From NCBI RefSeq assembly GCF_002865645.1, contig NW_020194600.1, forward strand, positions 434,001 to 498,000: a DNA stretch of 64,000 nucleotides. Reading direction: 5' to 3'. The notes under the pieces are model-generated. The model had not been told where the DNA came from and did not search any database. It was given only the letters and a program-made list of their open reading frames with translations. The position numbers were made by a program, and so were the translations under genes. Every line of letters starts with the position of its first letter. The stretch's first letter is position 1. Of this stretch, positions 12,147-23,291 are shown in pieces. The DNA is from Hyaloscypha bicolor E. Its lineage: Eukaryota; Ascomycota; Leotiomycetes; Helotiales; Hyaloscyphaceae.

Positions 12147-13563
12147 ATGGCTGACATGGATATTGAGATGGATCTCGACATCGGCTATACCGAAGAAGAG
12201 CTGGCCGTTCCTGACATTGAACTATCTGTCAGTCCCGGACCCGAATATTAGCATGCAGTTGAAGCTGACATCCACGCAGACCGTTGCGCATGAAGCTACA
12301 CCGATATTGAGCACCCCTAATGACACCACAGATGCAAACGCTCTCGAGCCCAGCCCGCACAAGGTTCACGTTCGCGGACTCGACAATCTCACCACCAAAG
12401 ATGTTAGAGCATTTGCATCGCAGTACTTTGATTCGCACACACCTTCACATATCGAATGGATCGATGACACCTCCGCGAATGTGGTTTACGAGACTCCAGA
12501 GATTGCCCAGGAAGCACTGGTTGCGTTTGCTGCTATCCAGGTTGCAGATTTATTACAAATTCCCGTCTTACAAACTATTCCGGCCAGAGCATTTCCTCTA
12601 CATCCACAAACGAACCTGCAGGTGCGACTTGCAGTTGTGGGAGACCGGAAGCAGGCAGGTGCCCGTGACCGTAGCCGCTTCTACCTCTTCAACCCAGAAT
12701 ACGACCCGGCGGAACGCCGAAAGCGAGCAGATTATAGAGGGGGCAGAAGATACAGAGACAGGGAAGATGGTGGGTATCGTAGCCAGCGATACGACGATCG
12801 CGAGCAAAAAAAGCGCGAGCGGGAGGCTGATTTCGACGCGAGTTTGTACGATGACGACGAAGGTGCAGTCGCAAAACGTTCCGCCAGGGATGCCAAAAAC
12901 CAAGGATCATCATCGGGTAGCGAATCAAGAGGTCGAGAGTCCCGGAGGGTACGATTTGGCGGGGCAGCTGGCAAGGAGTTATTTCCCGAGCGTGTTGATG
13001 GGAGCAGTGGCAGACTACGAGATCGGAGTGCTTCTCCACTTCGTGAAAGTGATGGGGATCAAGACATGCGAGAGTCGCACGGCGCTCTTAGCAGGCGACA
13101 AGATACGGCAGCGTCTGCGAATCGACTCAAAGCACAGATGATAAAAGCTCGATTGAATGAGGCGAGTTCCATGAAGGAGCTTTTCCCGCAGAAAACGACC
13201 AGCCATCGCCGTTCCGGAGCATTTGATGCTGCTGATGAGACCGTCGCCGACTTGTTTGCCAACAAGATGCCAGTACCGTTCATGGATGGGAGCGGAGATG
13301 GTGGCCCAAGGGATACTCCATCACTGGCATCTAGAATTACAGGTAGAAGCTCCGGGAACGACCCATCTGTATTCAATATCCGCGGAACTGCGAAAGTACT
13401 CCCTGCTTCTGTCTTTAGTATCAAAGGAGCAGCTACATCGGGGCCAAGAGTCAAGGAGTTGTTTCCTTCCACGCTGGGGGACAACGCTGGCAAGGAGCTG
13501 TTTTCGGAGAGACTAAACGGACGGGGGGCCCAGAGGCAGAAGGCATCGGACTTGTTTTATTGA
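12147..13563 (+). CDS. NCBP3-like nuclear cap-binding protein (DUF2414 family)
   Basis: Two exons, 12147-12227 and 12280-13563; the 52-nt intron starts GTCAGT, has a GCTGAC branch site and ends CGCAG, and joins two frames exactly (phase 0). Product 454 residues. Exon 1 encodes a very acidic start (MADMDIEMDLDIGYTEEEL). Residues about 55-125 form the RRM-like fold of the NCBP3/DUF2414 family (KVHVRGLDNLTTKDVRAFA, then IEWIDDTSANVVYETPE). In animals NCBP3 binds capped RNA and links it to export; that role is inferred here. The middle is Arg/Asp/Tyr-rich, and the C-terminal half has a repeated KELF(P/S) motif at about 259, 326, 419 and 432, with DLF variants at about 351 and at the extreme C-terminus (451). 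These look like short docking motifs. Confidence 0.85.
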
Positions 13564-14133
13564 ACATTGCAAAGGTGCTAAAGTTGGAAATCATCGGATA
13601 CCATGCAATTCAGCAGTTGCATTTGCACCACCACCGGGGTTTAGATACCCACTTGTTGCAATGGGCGGTAATATCCACCCATTCGGTCGGTGCATCACAA
13701 CGGAGTCTACCAAGGACGTCGCTTTTCTGGCATACCGCAATGGATTTTCTGCGATAGATAGGTTGAGAGCACTATCAAATACAAGTTATTCAGCGAGCAG
13801 GGGGGGTTCATTGTTTCTGACATCAAAGCTTTGTGATTGCGTACTTTGCGTCGCTCTGCCATGATCATGCTGCCTACGAAGGTTGTCGGACATCGACAGC
13901 TTTAAAACGGGAATTCTAAAAGTAATTCACTGTTTGAGTCGATCCAAGTAGCTCGGCGGTTCGATCTTGAACCCGAAACCAATCAATTTTTTATGCCATC
14001 TTCTAGTTTGCATGCAGGAGCGAGCCGGCGCTCTTTCCTCTTCCTTCCACTTCTTTTCTCGAGAGGGAACGCGTGCACCTTCGGCCGGTCTGACTCTTCG
14101 TTGGCATTTCACTTTGAATGACAGAGAAGCAAG
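13564..14133. other. intergenic region
   Basis: 570 bp between two plus-strand genes. It holds the terminator of the NCBP3-like gene and the promoter and leader of the next gene. I see no other structure. Confidence 0.4.
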
Positions 14134-15996
14134 ATGGCAGATTGGTTGAGACCTGTTTTCGCCAGGACCAAAACTCCTGTCCCAAACTTTACTGACCGAC
14201 AAAGCAGCTTCTCCGCCGACGACAAGAGCGAAGATGGAGACATATCGAGGCTACGGCCAACGTCCCGAGTTTCTTCCTATATGAACATCCGATCCAGCAC
14301 GCCACCTATTCCTCAGACACCAGATTCCTTTGCAAACATTCGAAGCCCCGAGAGCGTGTACCACAAACCTTCAGTCGATCACATGGCCGAGACTCTCAAG
14401 GTCGTTATGATGAATCAAAGCTCGATGGACCCTGTTCCTATCGCTTACAATGCTTGTATTCTTCACGTCTTGGAAGCATATCAAGATTTGAGCACGGAAT
14501 TAGTCAAGAAGGAGAACTTTCTCGAGGATTTAAAGCTGAGCCATACGAAGGATATCCATGACTTCGACGCTCTGGCTACTCAGTGGGAAATGAAAGAACG
14601 GGATTACAAAATCGAGATGAAGAAGCTAGAAGTCCTGTTGAGTCGGACGGAAGGTGGGATGGAGAAGGTGACGCTGGCGAGGAGTAAGAGTGCAGTTCAC
14701 GGCTCTGGAGCAGCCGAGAGGATCAAGAGGGGCATCGGCACCATCAAAGAAAGGAATTCCGACCGTAACCATGAAGGTCAGTGATGGTTTTCCGACATTC
14801 CCTAAATTTGTCCTGACCTGAGCCATCAATTAGACAGCAAGGAAGACTTCACTGCAGATAAGACAGTTGGTAGAGATGCCACTGGTAAGACATTCAAATA
14901 TCTTCCGTACTACCTGGCAATGCCTTACTGATCTGTAGATGCAGTGAAACCGTCGTTCCATCCTAGATTCAATGTTAGACCCCAAATCAATACACAAACC
15001 TCATTACATGGTGCAGGAGTGCCGGGGAAGCGCCAGTTCCATACCAATCTTCTTCGCTCGCGAGGATCGAGTGCCAGTCAAGATTCACTCACAACATTCG
15101 ACCGGCCAACCCCTGAAACGCTTTCGAATCTGACAAAGTCCGAACTTGATGTATTCCAGCGACAACAAGTAGAAGGAGAGTATGCAATGGCTTCTGATTC
15201 GTCTACCTCGGGCCCGGATTCAAGCGCTCAATTTTCTCATGACGACGAGAAACCTTACCTGCAATCGCGAGTTGGGCTTGGAATTGACATCGACGAGAAG
15301 CCTCTTCCGAAAATCCCCTCCAATCAAGAGCCAAACAGGGCTAGGCGTACGGTCAGCGATTTTTGTGCTGCCGGATATCCACAATTCGATTCTGGCGGCG
15401 AGAGTGCGGAAATGTCTCCATTGGGGTTCTCATTCAAACCGGGAGATGATACGGGTATTCTCATTCAGAAGACGACCAGAGATTTGAATACGAAAAGTGC
15501 AGTGGGCATCAGAACTTACCAGCCGCGCAGCGCTACTTCCAGGGAACAATCCGAGGAATCATACACAAGTGCTCAGAGCGTAGAAGGATCGCAGCCTCCC
15601 AGGTCAGCGCCATTTGTTCACAAGTCCAAACTCCCAAGCAAGCCTGGCCGAGACCTACAAGAATCTGAGGCGTTAAAACGAGACGATTCAACCAGCAGTA
15701 TCATTACCGCAGTACGTGGAGATTCTCGACGCAGCAGCGTTGACGGCTCAAGACATAGTAGTCAAGGCGCGCGACAGAGGTTGAACAGAAACTCGGGGAG
15801 CAACGAGGCTGTTACTGCAGCGATCCGAGCACTAGCCATTGCATCCGCAGGAACAAGGGGCTCGCCGAGGAAGGGTTCGAGCTCCAGAACCAGGGAAGGG
15901 AGTCTGAGGGGGGAGGAAAGTCCCAGGATTGACGAGGAAGAAGAAGTTTTAAATAAGGAGAGTCAGAAGGCGAGTTCTGCTCGGAGCGAGGTCTGA
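14134..15996 (+). CDS. Ser-rich coiled-coil fungal protein, unknown function
   Basis: Three exons: 14134-14776, 14834-14884 and 14939-15996, giving 583 residues. Intron 1 (57 nt, GTCAGT, CTGAC branch, TTAG) and intron 2 (54 nt, GTAAGA, CTGAT branch, GTAG) restore one frame through a 51-nt middle exon. The N-terminal part is the conserved-looking portion: a block at about 85-130 (SVYHKPSVDHMAETLKVVMM, then a helical LHVLEAYQDLSTELVKKE) followed by a probable coiled coil to about 190. The remaining two thirds is Ser/Thr/Arg-rich and probably disordered, with many RxxS patterns that could be phosphorylation sites. There is no signal peptide or membrane segment. I do not recognise a characterised orthologue. 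Confidence 0.75.
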
Positions 15997-16296
15997 ATCG
16001 TGATAGGAGAGCATGCAAATCCCGAGCCAAAGTCTGTCCGTATCTGAAAGCGACGCTTGCTTAAGTTCTGGGAATACATGTTAGAGTCTTTGCGAAGGAG
16101 AGAGTAGCGCAACAAATAAGACATGGAAATGAGATGAAGCAGGACAAAAACTGTGGTACGGCTTGGATGCTGTAATTTGAATTCGAGTGTCATAAGCCAT
16201 CAATCTTGTGATATTGTTGTAAGTTTCAATGTCCCATTTCATTCCCCAAACACCCGTCTATCAATAATCATACCATAGGGATGTGACCTCACCCCC
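15997..16296. terminator. convergent 3' intergenic region
   Basis: 300 bp between two convergent stop codons, so it must hold both polyadenylation regions. No specific signal stands out. Confidence 0.35.
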
Positions 16297-17515
16297 CTAG
16301 TCAACCCCTCTCCTAAAGAAACGCATGAATCTGGACCTCTGCTTCTCCGGCTCTTGGTAGGGTTCCAAGGGATAATACCTTTTGATCGGAAATTGGCCCG
16401 AGTCAAGCATGGCCGGCCGAGCCCATTTGTGCTCTGGAATCTCACCCAACTTCGTGCTGTCAGTCGCGAAAGACCTGATGGAGTTTCTATTGTCTATCTT
16501 AGCATGGCCAACGGGCGTCCTCCGCGATTGCGTGGTCACTCTTCCAGAGCTCGGTGGCGATGTTCGCTGTGTGGAGGTTAATGGTTTGGGGGAATGAGTT
16601 TTTGGTGATGAACGACGCGGAGTAGAGGGGCCAGAGGTTCCGGAGAATTTTGAATCGGAGGACAGCTTTCTTCCAGACTTTGGACGCACCCAACCGTCCG
16701 TGTTTGCCGGTCCAAGGGGCGTCAGTGAAAGGTCGGGAGCACTTTTCGAACGCGAGTGCTTTGAATGTCCAGTCGTCGACGACGAGGTCTTCCTTCTTCG
16801 CTGATGTGTTCGATGCTTGGCTAGAGGCCCCTCGGTCCCAGAAGGTATTAGAGCTAAGGAGCGCGAACGTCTATGGGATAGCTGCTCAAAAGTGTTGATT
16901 GCCTCCATTCGAGAGGCATTGGACAGATTGAGAAGCGCTTGATAGTCCGTGGAGGTGCTGCGTCCTCTGGTAAAGCGCTCAATAACGGAAACGAAACCAG
17001 CATTGAGACGGAAGAGGATCGAAGATAGCGATGAGTGTGCTTCGACTAGCAAAGAAGTTAGCTCTGGGCTACCTGCCAAGTGTCGATGATCTATTTGGTC
17101 ATAAATCCCAGAGGAAACTCCTCGCCAACTTCCAGGTACTGCGTATAGCCCGTCAATCTGCACCAATCGATTGACCCGAGAGTTGAAGGGGGTTGGCAAT
17201 GATAAGGAAAAACCAAGATATCACTTTGCGTGTGGATGAACGCCTCAGGGGGAAGAATGCATGCAGGAAAAATGTCTCACCATCCCCAACTGCAAACTCA
17301 GGCCCATGACGGGCGAGATTTCGCCCGTAAGCTTCCTTTACAGCAATTCTGTTCTTCTTCAAGGACTTGTTGAGATGGCTTTCTGCATTTTTCTTCGTTG
17401 GCTCAATCGGCAACTGCTCCCTTTTCCGCTTGCCTCGTTGGCTTTTGATGATGTCTAACCCATGGCCAAAAGCTTGAAGCAGAGCGAAGACGGCCTCGTG
17501 GAATTCGCCCATCAT
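16297..17515 (-). CDS. fungal protein of unknown function, Ser/Arg-rich C-terminus
   Basis: Minus-strand gene. Exon 1 is 17515-17281 (start MMGEFHEAVFALLQAFGHGL). My preferred exon 2 is 17045-16297, giving 327 residues: donor GTGAGA at 17280, branch GCTAAC, acceptor GCTAG at 17046, phase 1. This join makes a continuous helical block, FAVGD followed by VEAHSSLSSILFRLNAGFVS, which fits the pattern I associate with this fungal family (a helix, GD, then a SL..IL..LN.G helix). The implied intron is 235 nt, longer than its neighbours. A later model with the acceptor nearer 17130 would add about 30 residues, because the frame upstream of exon 2 happens to be open. The C-terminus is Ser/Arg/Pro-rich and ends RFMRFFRRGVD. 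Function unknown. Confidence 0.65.
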
Positions 17516-19984
17516 GACACGAGGGCTTGTAGGTGGATATAGGCCCCAGAGAGGCCCCTCCTCGATATATAATCAGGTTCAGTAGGCTGGCAGAGTCACA
17601 GCCTTGCCGATGGCTCTGGTCCTTCTGCGTCCTCGGACTCTCCTTGCAATCCGGCAATTACATTAGCCTCATCCCAAATGCAAAGCAACACGAATATTTG
17701 TGACAACAGAAGAGACGACAAAAAAATTAAGGCTTGTTGAGCATGATCTCGGGCGATATGCCTCGAGGATTCTCAGACCTGCCAATTGAGTGCCGCGGCT
17801 GCCTCTAAGCGCCCTGAGGTTGGTGTGCAGGTCTAGCAGGCCAATCACTGCACTCGACGGGAGTCTAGATCATGTTGCGCAAGGCGCACTGGGCCGACGG
17901 TGGGGTAGCATCAGAAAGCTTGTTGCTCAGTGGGAGCCGTGGTCGAACTATCAATCAATCACAAGATCTTGAGACTTCACTCGACGCCATACGGTCCTGT
18001 GCATTGCAGTGAGCGTGTTCCCAAGCTACCTTATGTGCATCTGCTCCTGGGCGGCAGTACGGAGCGGTCTGCATCTTCCTCGCCGTCCTTGGCCTCTCAG
18101 CAGGAAATCGATGTCTGGAGTTCCAAGTGAGCTACCATACGAGAGAAGCTTTCCACAAGAAGCTTGAGCAAGTCAATTAACGAACATGGGGCGGTAGAGT
18201 TTCTTTGCTTTCCACAAACCATACCATCTCGGCCAGAGCCCTGGTTGTTCCATGCTCGTTGACTGGTCTCTTCCACGAGTGGTATGCAGGAGAGGAGAGC
18301 AGTTGAGGTGCGCTCGGTGAAGGTTTTTTTTTGTTTTTGGAAATCCTTTGCAGCTGAAAATGATTGAACTTGGGTTTATAGTCGGACTCCGCGTTGGAAT
18401 GAGCTATCGGATTTCTAGGACGGGCGAGACACATCTTCCACTGATTGCAGCTGTATCTAGATACGAAGTACTCGAGGATGCAAGAGCAAAAAGCAATGCA
18501 GGGCGGCGGGAAGGATACGTCACGTGACCCAACTCGCAGCTCCCACACACTACAGTATTGTCCTGACGCCTTGCCGTGCGAGGCTATCTAGACGAGGAAC
18601 ATCATATTGCTTCTTCGTTGTAGGCTGTCTCTGCTCTTGAGCATCGAAGAGAGGCAGTCATGCAGAGCAGCAAGGCGATCACGTGCCGGTATATGCTCGG
18701 CGGAATTGGATGAGCAGCAGCAGAACCAGTGCGTCCGCCTTGCTGGGGCCAGACGGCGCCATCGGACGTCTGCTTGAAAGTTGAAGCACCAGAAGGAAGT
18801 TTGACCCCCCGTCGCCTCGCCAAACGACGTGGGGGCGCTTCTCGTGCCCCTTGCCGTTTGCCAATGATCACTATCGCGATCGGATCATCTCGCCCAGTTG
18901 CGACTCACACCGGGGCGTGCCTGGCCAGTGACCTCGCGCGCTGAAGCCAGGGCTGTGCAGTAAAAATTGTCCATGTACCGTACTGGAAGTAGTACAGACT
19001 TACAGTCCGTACTCCTATCGATATCTTCATTATCATTGGCTGACGAATTGCGACAATTTGCGCACAATGATCCCACGATCCCTCCCGACATCGTGCCATC
19101 CCAGACACCGACAGACACTTCCCAGGCAAGCGCCGAACACAGTCAGGGCACGGCGCGATGATGCAGGCATCCTGCTCCCGGGGAACATCGCAAGCATGCC
19201 GATCGGCTCTCGTCCCCCGGCTCCACGTTGACGTTATCTCGAACACGGCATCCTGATTTTCTGAGGACTTGTGAAGGAGAGATCAGCGCCAGCCTCAGCC
19301 TGAGATTGGCCTCGCCCCTGCCCCTCGCCCACCTCTGCCCGAAACCGTTATCCCACTCGATCGGAGGACCCGTCTGGGATGCTGCGCATTTCAACTTGCA
19401 AGTACGTACCGCATCTACCTCTCCCACGTACTTGTACCAAGAAGCCAGCTGAGTACTTAGCTCACTGCTTAGCTCTGTCTCCCGCCCCCGCCCTGCCGCC
19501 CTCCCGCCCGCCGGAAAAGCTGATCTGGCTCCGCGACCAAAGAAGCAATGACAGCCACTTACTGTAATAGCTATCCCACAGCTGTCGACACTATCAGCGC
19601 GGGACGCACATTGAAGTTTGGCCCTTGGGGTGAGGGTACAGTACATCCCAACCTTGCGTAAGAAGTGGATATCCTCCCGCGGGATGGTATAGTGCTTTGC
19701 AGCGCTCTCGGCCTTACTCCTGAACCATCGGAGCCAGTCACACCCCTCCCTGATTCCCTCCATCCTCCCACCGTCCACGGGCGATGGTTACTGCACACCG
19801 TGTCACCATCTTCCTGCGGTGGGACCGTGGGTGGTGATCAAGTGCCACCACGAGCACGTTTGCGTGATTCGAGAGGGAGATTGGCAAGGTTGCATGGGTG
19901 GCGCGGGAGGCGCTGGTTGGTCACGAATTTCGCTCTTGATTGCATGCGCAACACCACACCTCTTTCGCTCTCCAAGCTGTCGGT

Positions 19985-20050
19985 AAAGACAGGTAGGACA
20001 GGGAGGACAGGGAGGACAGGGAGGACAGGGAGGACGGGGAGGACAGGAGC
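19985..20050. repeat. 9-bp minisatellite AGGACAGGG
   Basis: About six to seven copies of AGGACAGGG with small variants. Strongly purine-rich on the plus strand. It is not a CRISPR: units are contiguous with no spacers. Confidence 0.85.
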
Positions 20051-21176
20051 GACTTTGTTGGACGTCCCTTATCTCTCCACGACGTCTCCTTGTTCGACAC
20101 GCCCTCGTTCTGGTCTCGCTCCGTTCACATGTCAAGTGATAATGAGGTTTGAGCGAGGGTCCGTTGTCCCTCTACCTCAGGTGCTGTCATAATGACCTGG
20201 CCGTCTGTGGGGGCTAGAGTCACGCTCGTGCTAGTACGCCCCCAGTGCTCCATATACATACATGGTACAGTACGAAGGACGAGATATCAATAGCAGATCA
20301 GGATTCAGCGCCCAGCCAATTTTGAGATAGCGCCACACTTATCTTCGATGAGCGTTCCTCGTGTCACAGATTATCCTAGGGGTCCGGGAATTTATGCTGC
20401 CTACCATCCTAATCTGGACCCTCGGGACTTACACTGAATGCCGTTGCTGTTTCGTCCCAACTGCGCACTGTCTCCAATCGTGTTGGTCAGGTTCGTGTAC
20501 TTGACTAGGTGCGGCACGATAGCATAGTCTGCTACTGCGGACTTGATAGGGCTATTTCAGCTGGGGAACTCTGGAGTGCAAAGTACCCAGGAGGGAGGAA
20601 CAATGCGTCAATGAACTGCTGCTGCACGGTGAGGCATGTTGAAGCACGAAACGATTTCACGAATGGCGCTGGCTCGGAGATATGATGAGATAGGGTTGGA
20701 ATCCGTCAGCCTCTCATGTGTAACTGTTGCTTCTGGACCGCGTCGTTCTAGTGTATCAGAGTCCAGATAGGCTTCCGGGACGTCCGTCAGCCCAGGGCCA
20801 AGCTACTTTGTACAACTGCGGCTCGCCCCGCTGCTGTTAGTTTGCAAGTTAAAGCTAGTTTGGCTGGGCCACTCCTGACTCACAGGAGGCGCCCCTCCCT
20901 CCCCTTTCCTCTTCTTTTTGGCACCGCTGCTGCGTGAGACTGCGATAACGGTGGCGTATGCTGGAGCGTAGGAGTGAGAAACGGTCACAGCGAGGAAGAG
21001 GGGATTCAAAAGCTCTGAAGAGCGGAGTCCCTCCCTGCTGAATACCCAGCGGGTTCTCACGGGTTCCAACTGCGCTGCTGGCTTTCGAGCTTGCTGCACC
21101 ACATTGGAGGCCCAGACCTGGCGGCTCGCAAGTGCAAGTGCAAGTACCGAGGAATACCCAGCACTGGTATCAGCTG

Positions 21177-21222
21177 GTGCTGGGCTGGGCTGTGCTGTGC
21201 TGTGCTGTGCTGTGCTCTCCTG
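21177..21222. repeat. GCTGT pentanucleotide array
   Basis: Tandem GCTGT/GCTGG units, the same unit as the array at 1262-1303 almost 20 kb away, both in gene-poor DNA. Confidence 0.85.
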
Positions 21223-21812
21223 TGCTGACCCGTGGTGGTGCGGAGGGACTTGTATCATACTATCATTGTTGTGGTGTCGCAGGCCCAGGATCCGTTATCT
21301 CCAGCCAGTGTGGACCCTGCCATACTTACTCTCGCTGGCTGCGCTTGGGGTTGCTTTTGCGGCCTGCCTTGGCTTGCTTGGCCTGTGCAGCCCATTACTG
21401 ATAAACTCGCATTTCACTTAAACAACGGCGGACCCCCTTCGCACGCCATGGACCACCAGGACCACCAGGACCACTCTGTTTCGACGAAGCCCCGTACCGA
21501 CAACTCTCTCTCTCTTCAGACCGTCATCACCGCCATCGCCATCGCCAGCGCCGACCTAAAGCCCGTTGTTCGTCCATCTGGTGGCGGCAAGCAGGCCCGC
21601 GTCAGAGGCATTCCGACCCTCGGTCCGCGCAAATTTCAGCAGCGCCGCCTATCTGTGCCCCCCACCCCCCAAATCTGGCATTTACCAGAGACCTCCCAAC
21701 ACCTCGCGATTGACGACTCGAGCCTCCCCCAAGACTCCTCCAATCTCTGCCGATTGTCCCTTTATGCCTTCTATTGCCCTGTGGAGCCATCGATTCGGAA
21801 GACTTTGCCAAC

Positions 21813-23291
21813 ATGAGCAGCCTATTCTCCCCACCACGCCGTGAGAAGGCACGAGTAGACGACTCCCATCTGCCCAAAGGAGACTGTCGATACATCTTGC
21901 TGCACCCCGAGGTGAAGGGGTTGAGATGTGCCTGTGTAGGATTTGCCCTGAACCGATCCATACCGGGAAGCACCTGCGACTGCGGCCATCAGGCGTGCTA
22001 CCATTCCCCGGACAAGGAGAATAGCTCGGTCGAACGGCAAGAGCTGGAAGCCTTGCGCGAAAAGGTCAACATGCTGGAAGAAGAGTTGGATAGGGAGAGA
22101 CAAGGTGGAAGAGGCGGAATCGTTGACAGACTGGGTCGGTTGGAAGAGCTCGTTGATAACACCAAGACTGAAAATGACTCGCAGTTGAAGGGCGTCTATC
22201 GCAATATTGGTGGACTCTGGCAAAGCGTTGGTGCACTCTCGCAGAACGTTGGTGCCCTGAATAAGCGGACGTCAGACTACGAGGATCACCTTGAGTTGTT
22301 GGATGACGGTGTGGAAAGAATGAGACATCAACTCATGGAAATCGACGATGCGTCCATGCGAGTCGAGGACCGAGTCGACGCTCTTGAGAACTCAACGACT
22401 CCCATCTCGGCCGTCATCAGTCGACGGAGAAGGGCATCGACGCCTCCATCGCCGGAGCTGGATGATAACAGCGATTGCTCAGTTCGATCAGAAGAGACTG
22501 CAACCACGTCTCGTTCTGAGATTCGTTATTCATTGCAATTAGTGAGAGCTGACGAGAGAGAGGTTTCGACCATTCAATCCTTTCGAGAGAGAGTCGCCTC
22601 TGTAGGATCCGAACCCCAGGCTTGGACCGTACACATCTCCTTACTACCGAGTAGCTCACAACCTTTCCCTTTTGAGAAAGATACCGCAGCTTACAAACGT
22701 TGCCTCTCTCGCGGTTTGCACCAAATGATTGTTGTTCCCGACACAGATAGTCATTCGTTCAAAACTTCTGTTGACCGGGCTTTCATCGAGATCCTTTGCG
22801 GACGGCCCTGGGACCCGCTTGTCGCAAGAATTTGCGATGCCAAAAACCTACGAGGACTTCCAATGCTCCGTCAACTTCCTAAGAGCCTTGTGGGCAGTGA
22901 CTACAACGCCGAATTCCTTCAACACAACTGCGCAGTTGTGGATGAATTCGGGAAGATCATAGATTTATATATCGCCATGTCGGAGGACACGATTTCGTGG
23001 GCTGAGCTCAGAGACGTTCGCGCCTTCATACCGGGATTGGAAGCGTCATGGACGTATGACCTATACCTTGATGGTACTGGCAGAGACGGGCCCGAGATGA
23101 GTCGCCCAGCCGCGGGCGATATTCTCACCGGATTACCGTCACTGAAACGCAACGCTTCCGAGATATCAAGGAGTCCCAGCTTCGGATCATCGTCAACAGA
23201 CGGAGAAGCGAGAGCAAAGATCAGACGCCACGCCGCCCCTTACACTGGGCCCAGTGTGGAAGTTGTTGGAAGACGTACGGAGGCAGTTTGA
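21813..23291 (+). CDS. Cys/His-cluster coiled-coil protein, unknown function
   Basis: The ATG at 21813 (MSSLFSPPRREKARVDD) opens a 492-residue frame without introns. Near the N-terminus is a compact putative metal-binding cluster: C39, C41 (RCAC), then C55, C57, H59, C62 and H64 (TCDCGHQACYH). It is followed by a coiled coil (about 70-200: heptads in ALREKVNMLEEELDRE, then repeated IGGLWQSVGALSQNVGAL). The C-terminal half has hydrophobic blocks (WTVHISLLPSSSQPFPFEKD, a LYIAMSEDTISWAELRDVRAF segment) and a Ser-rich tail. The metal-binding reading is inferred from Cys/His spacing. Frames just upstream (21448-21812) look protein-like, so the true start may lie further upstream beyond an intron or a frame disruption. 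No characterised orthologue recognised. Confidence 0.75.
   Translation: MSSLFSPPRREKARVDDSHLPKGDCRYILLHPEVKGLRCACVGFALNRSIPGSTCDCGHQACYHSPDKENSSVERQELEALREKVNMLEEELDRERQGGRGGIVDRLGRLEELVDNTKTENDSQLKGVYRNIGGLWQSVGALSQNVGALNKRTSDYEDHLELLDDGVERMRHQLMEIDDASMRVEDRVDALENSTTPISAVISRRRRASTPPSPELDDNSDCSVRSEETATTSRSEIRYSLQLVRADEREVSTIQSFRERVASVGSEPQAWTVHISLLPSSSQPFPFEKDTAAYKRCLSRGLHQMIVVPDTDSHSFKTSVDRAFIEILCGRPWDPLVARICDAKNLRGLPMLRQLPKSLVGSDYNAEFLQHNCAVVDEFGKIIDLYIAMSEDTISWAELRDVRAFIPGLEASWTYDLYLDGTGRDGPEMSRPAAGDILTGLPSLKRNASEISRSPSFGSSSTDGEARAKIRRHAAPYTGPSVEVVGRRTEAV

Larger units (their letters stand above)
17516..21812. other. gene-poor 4.3 kb stretch
   Basis: No convincing gene. It contains a 9-bp minisatellite (19985-20050), a GCTGT pentanucleotide array (21177-21222) like the one near position 1260, two GTACAGTAC palindrome-like sites (19636, 20265) and CACGTG boxes near 18523 and 18680. 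The last 360 bp (from the ATG at 21448, MDHQDHQDHSV) look more coding-like and may be an upstream exon or leader of the next gene, but I found no splice pair that joins them cleanly. Confidence 0.55.

Noticed and set aside
19985..20050. Possible CRISPR-like array
   Set aside because: Units are directly contiguous 9-mers without spacers; the host is a eukaryote.
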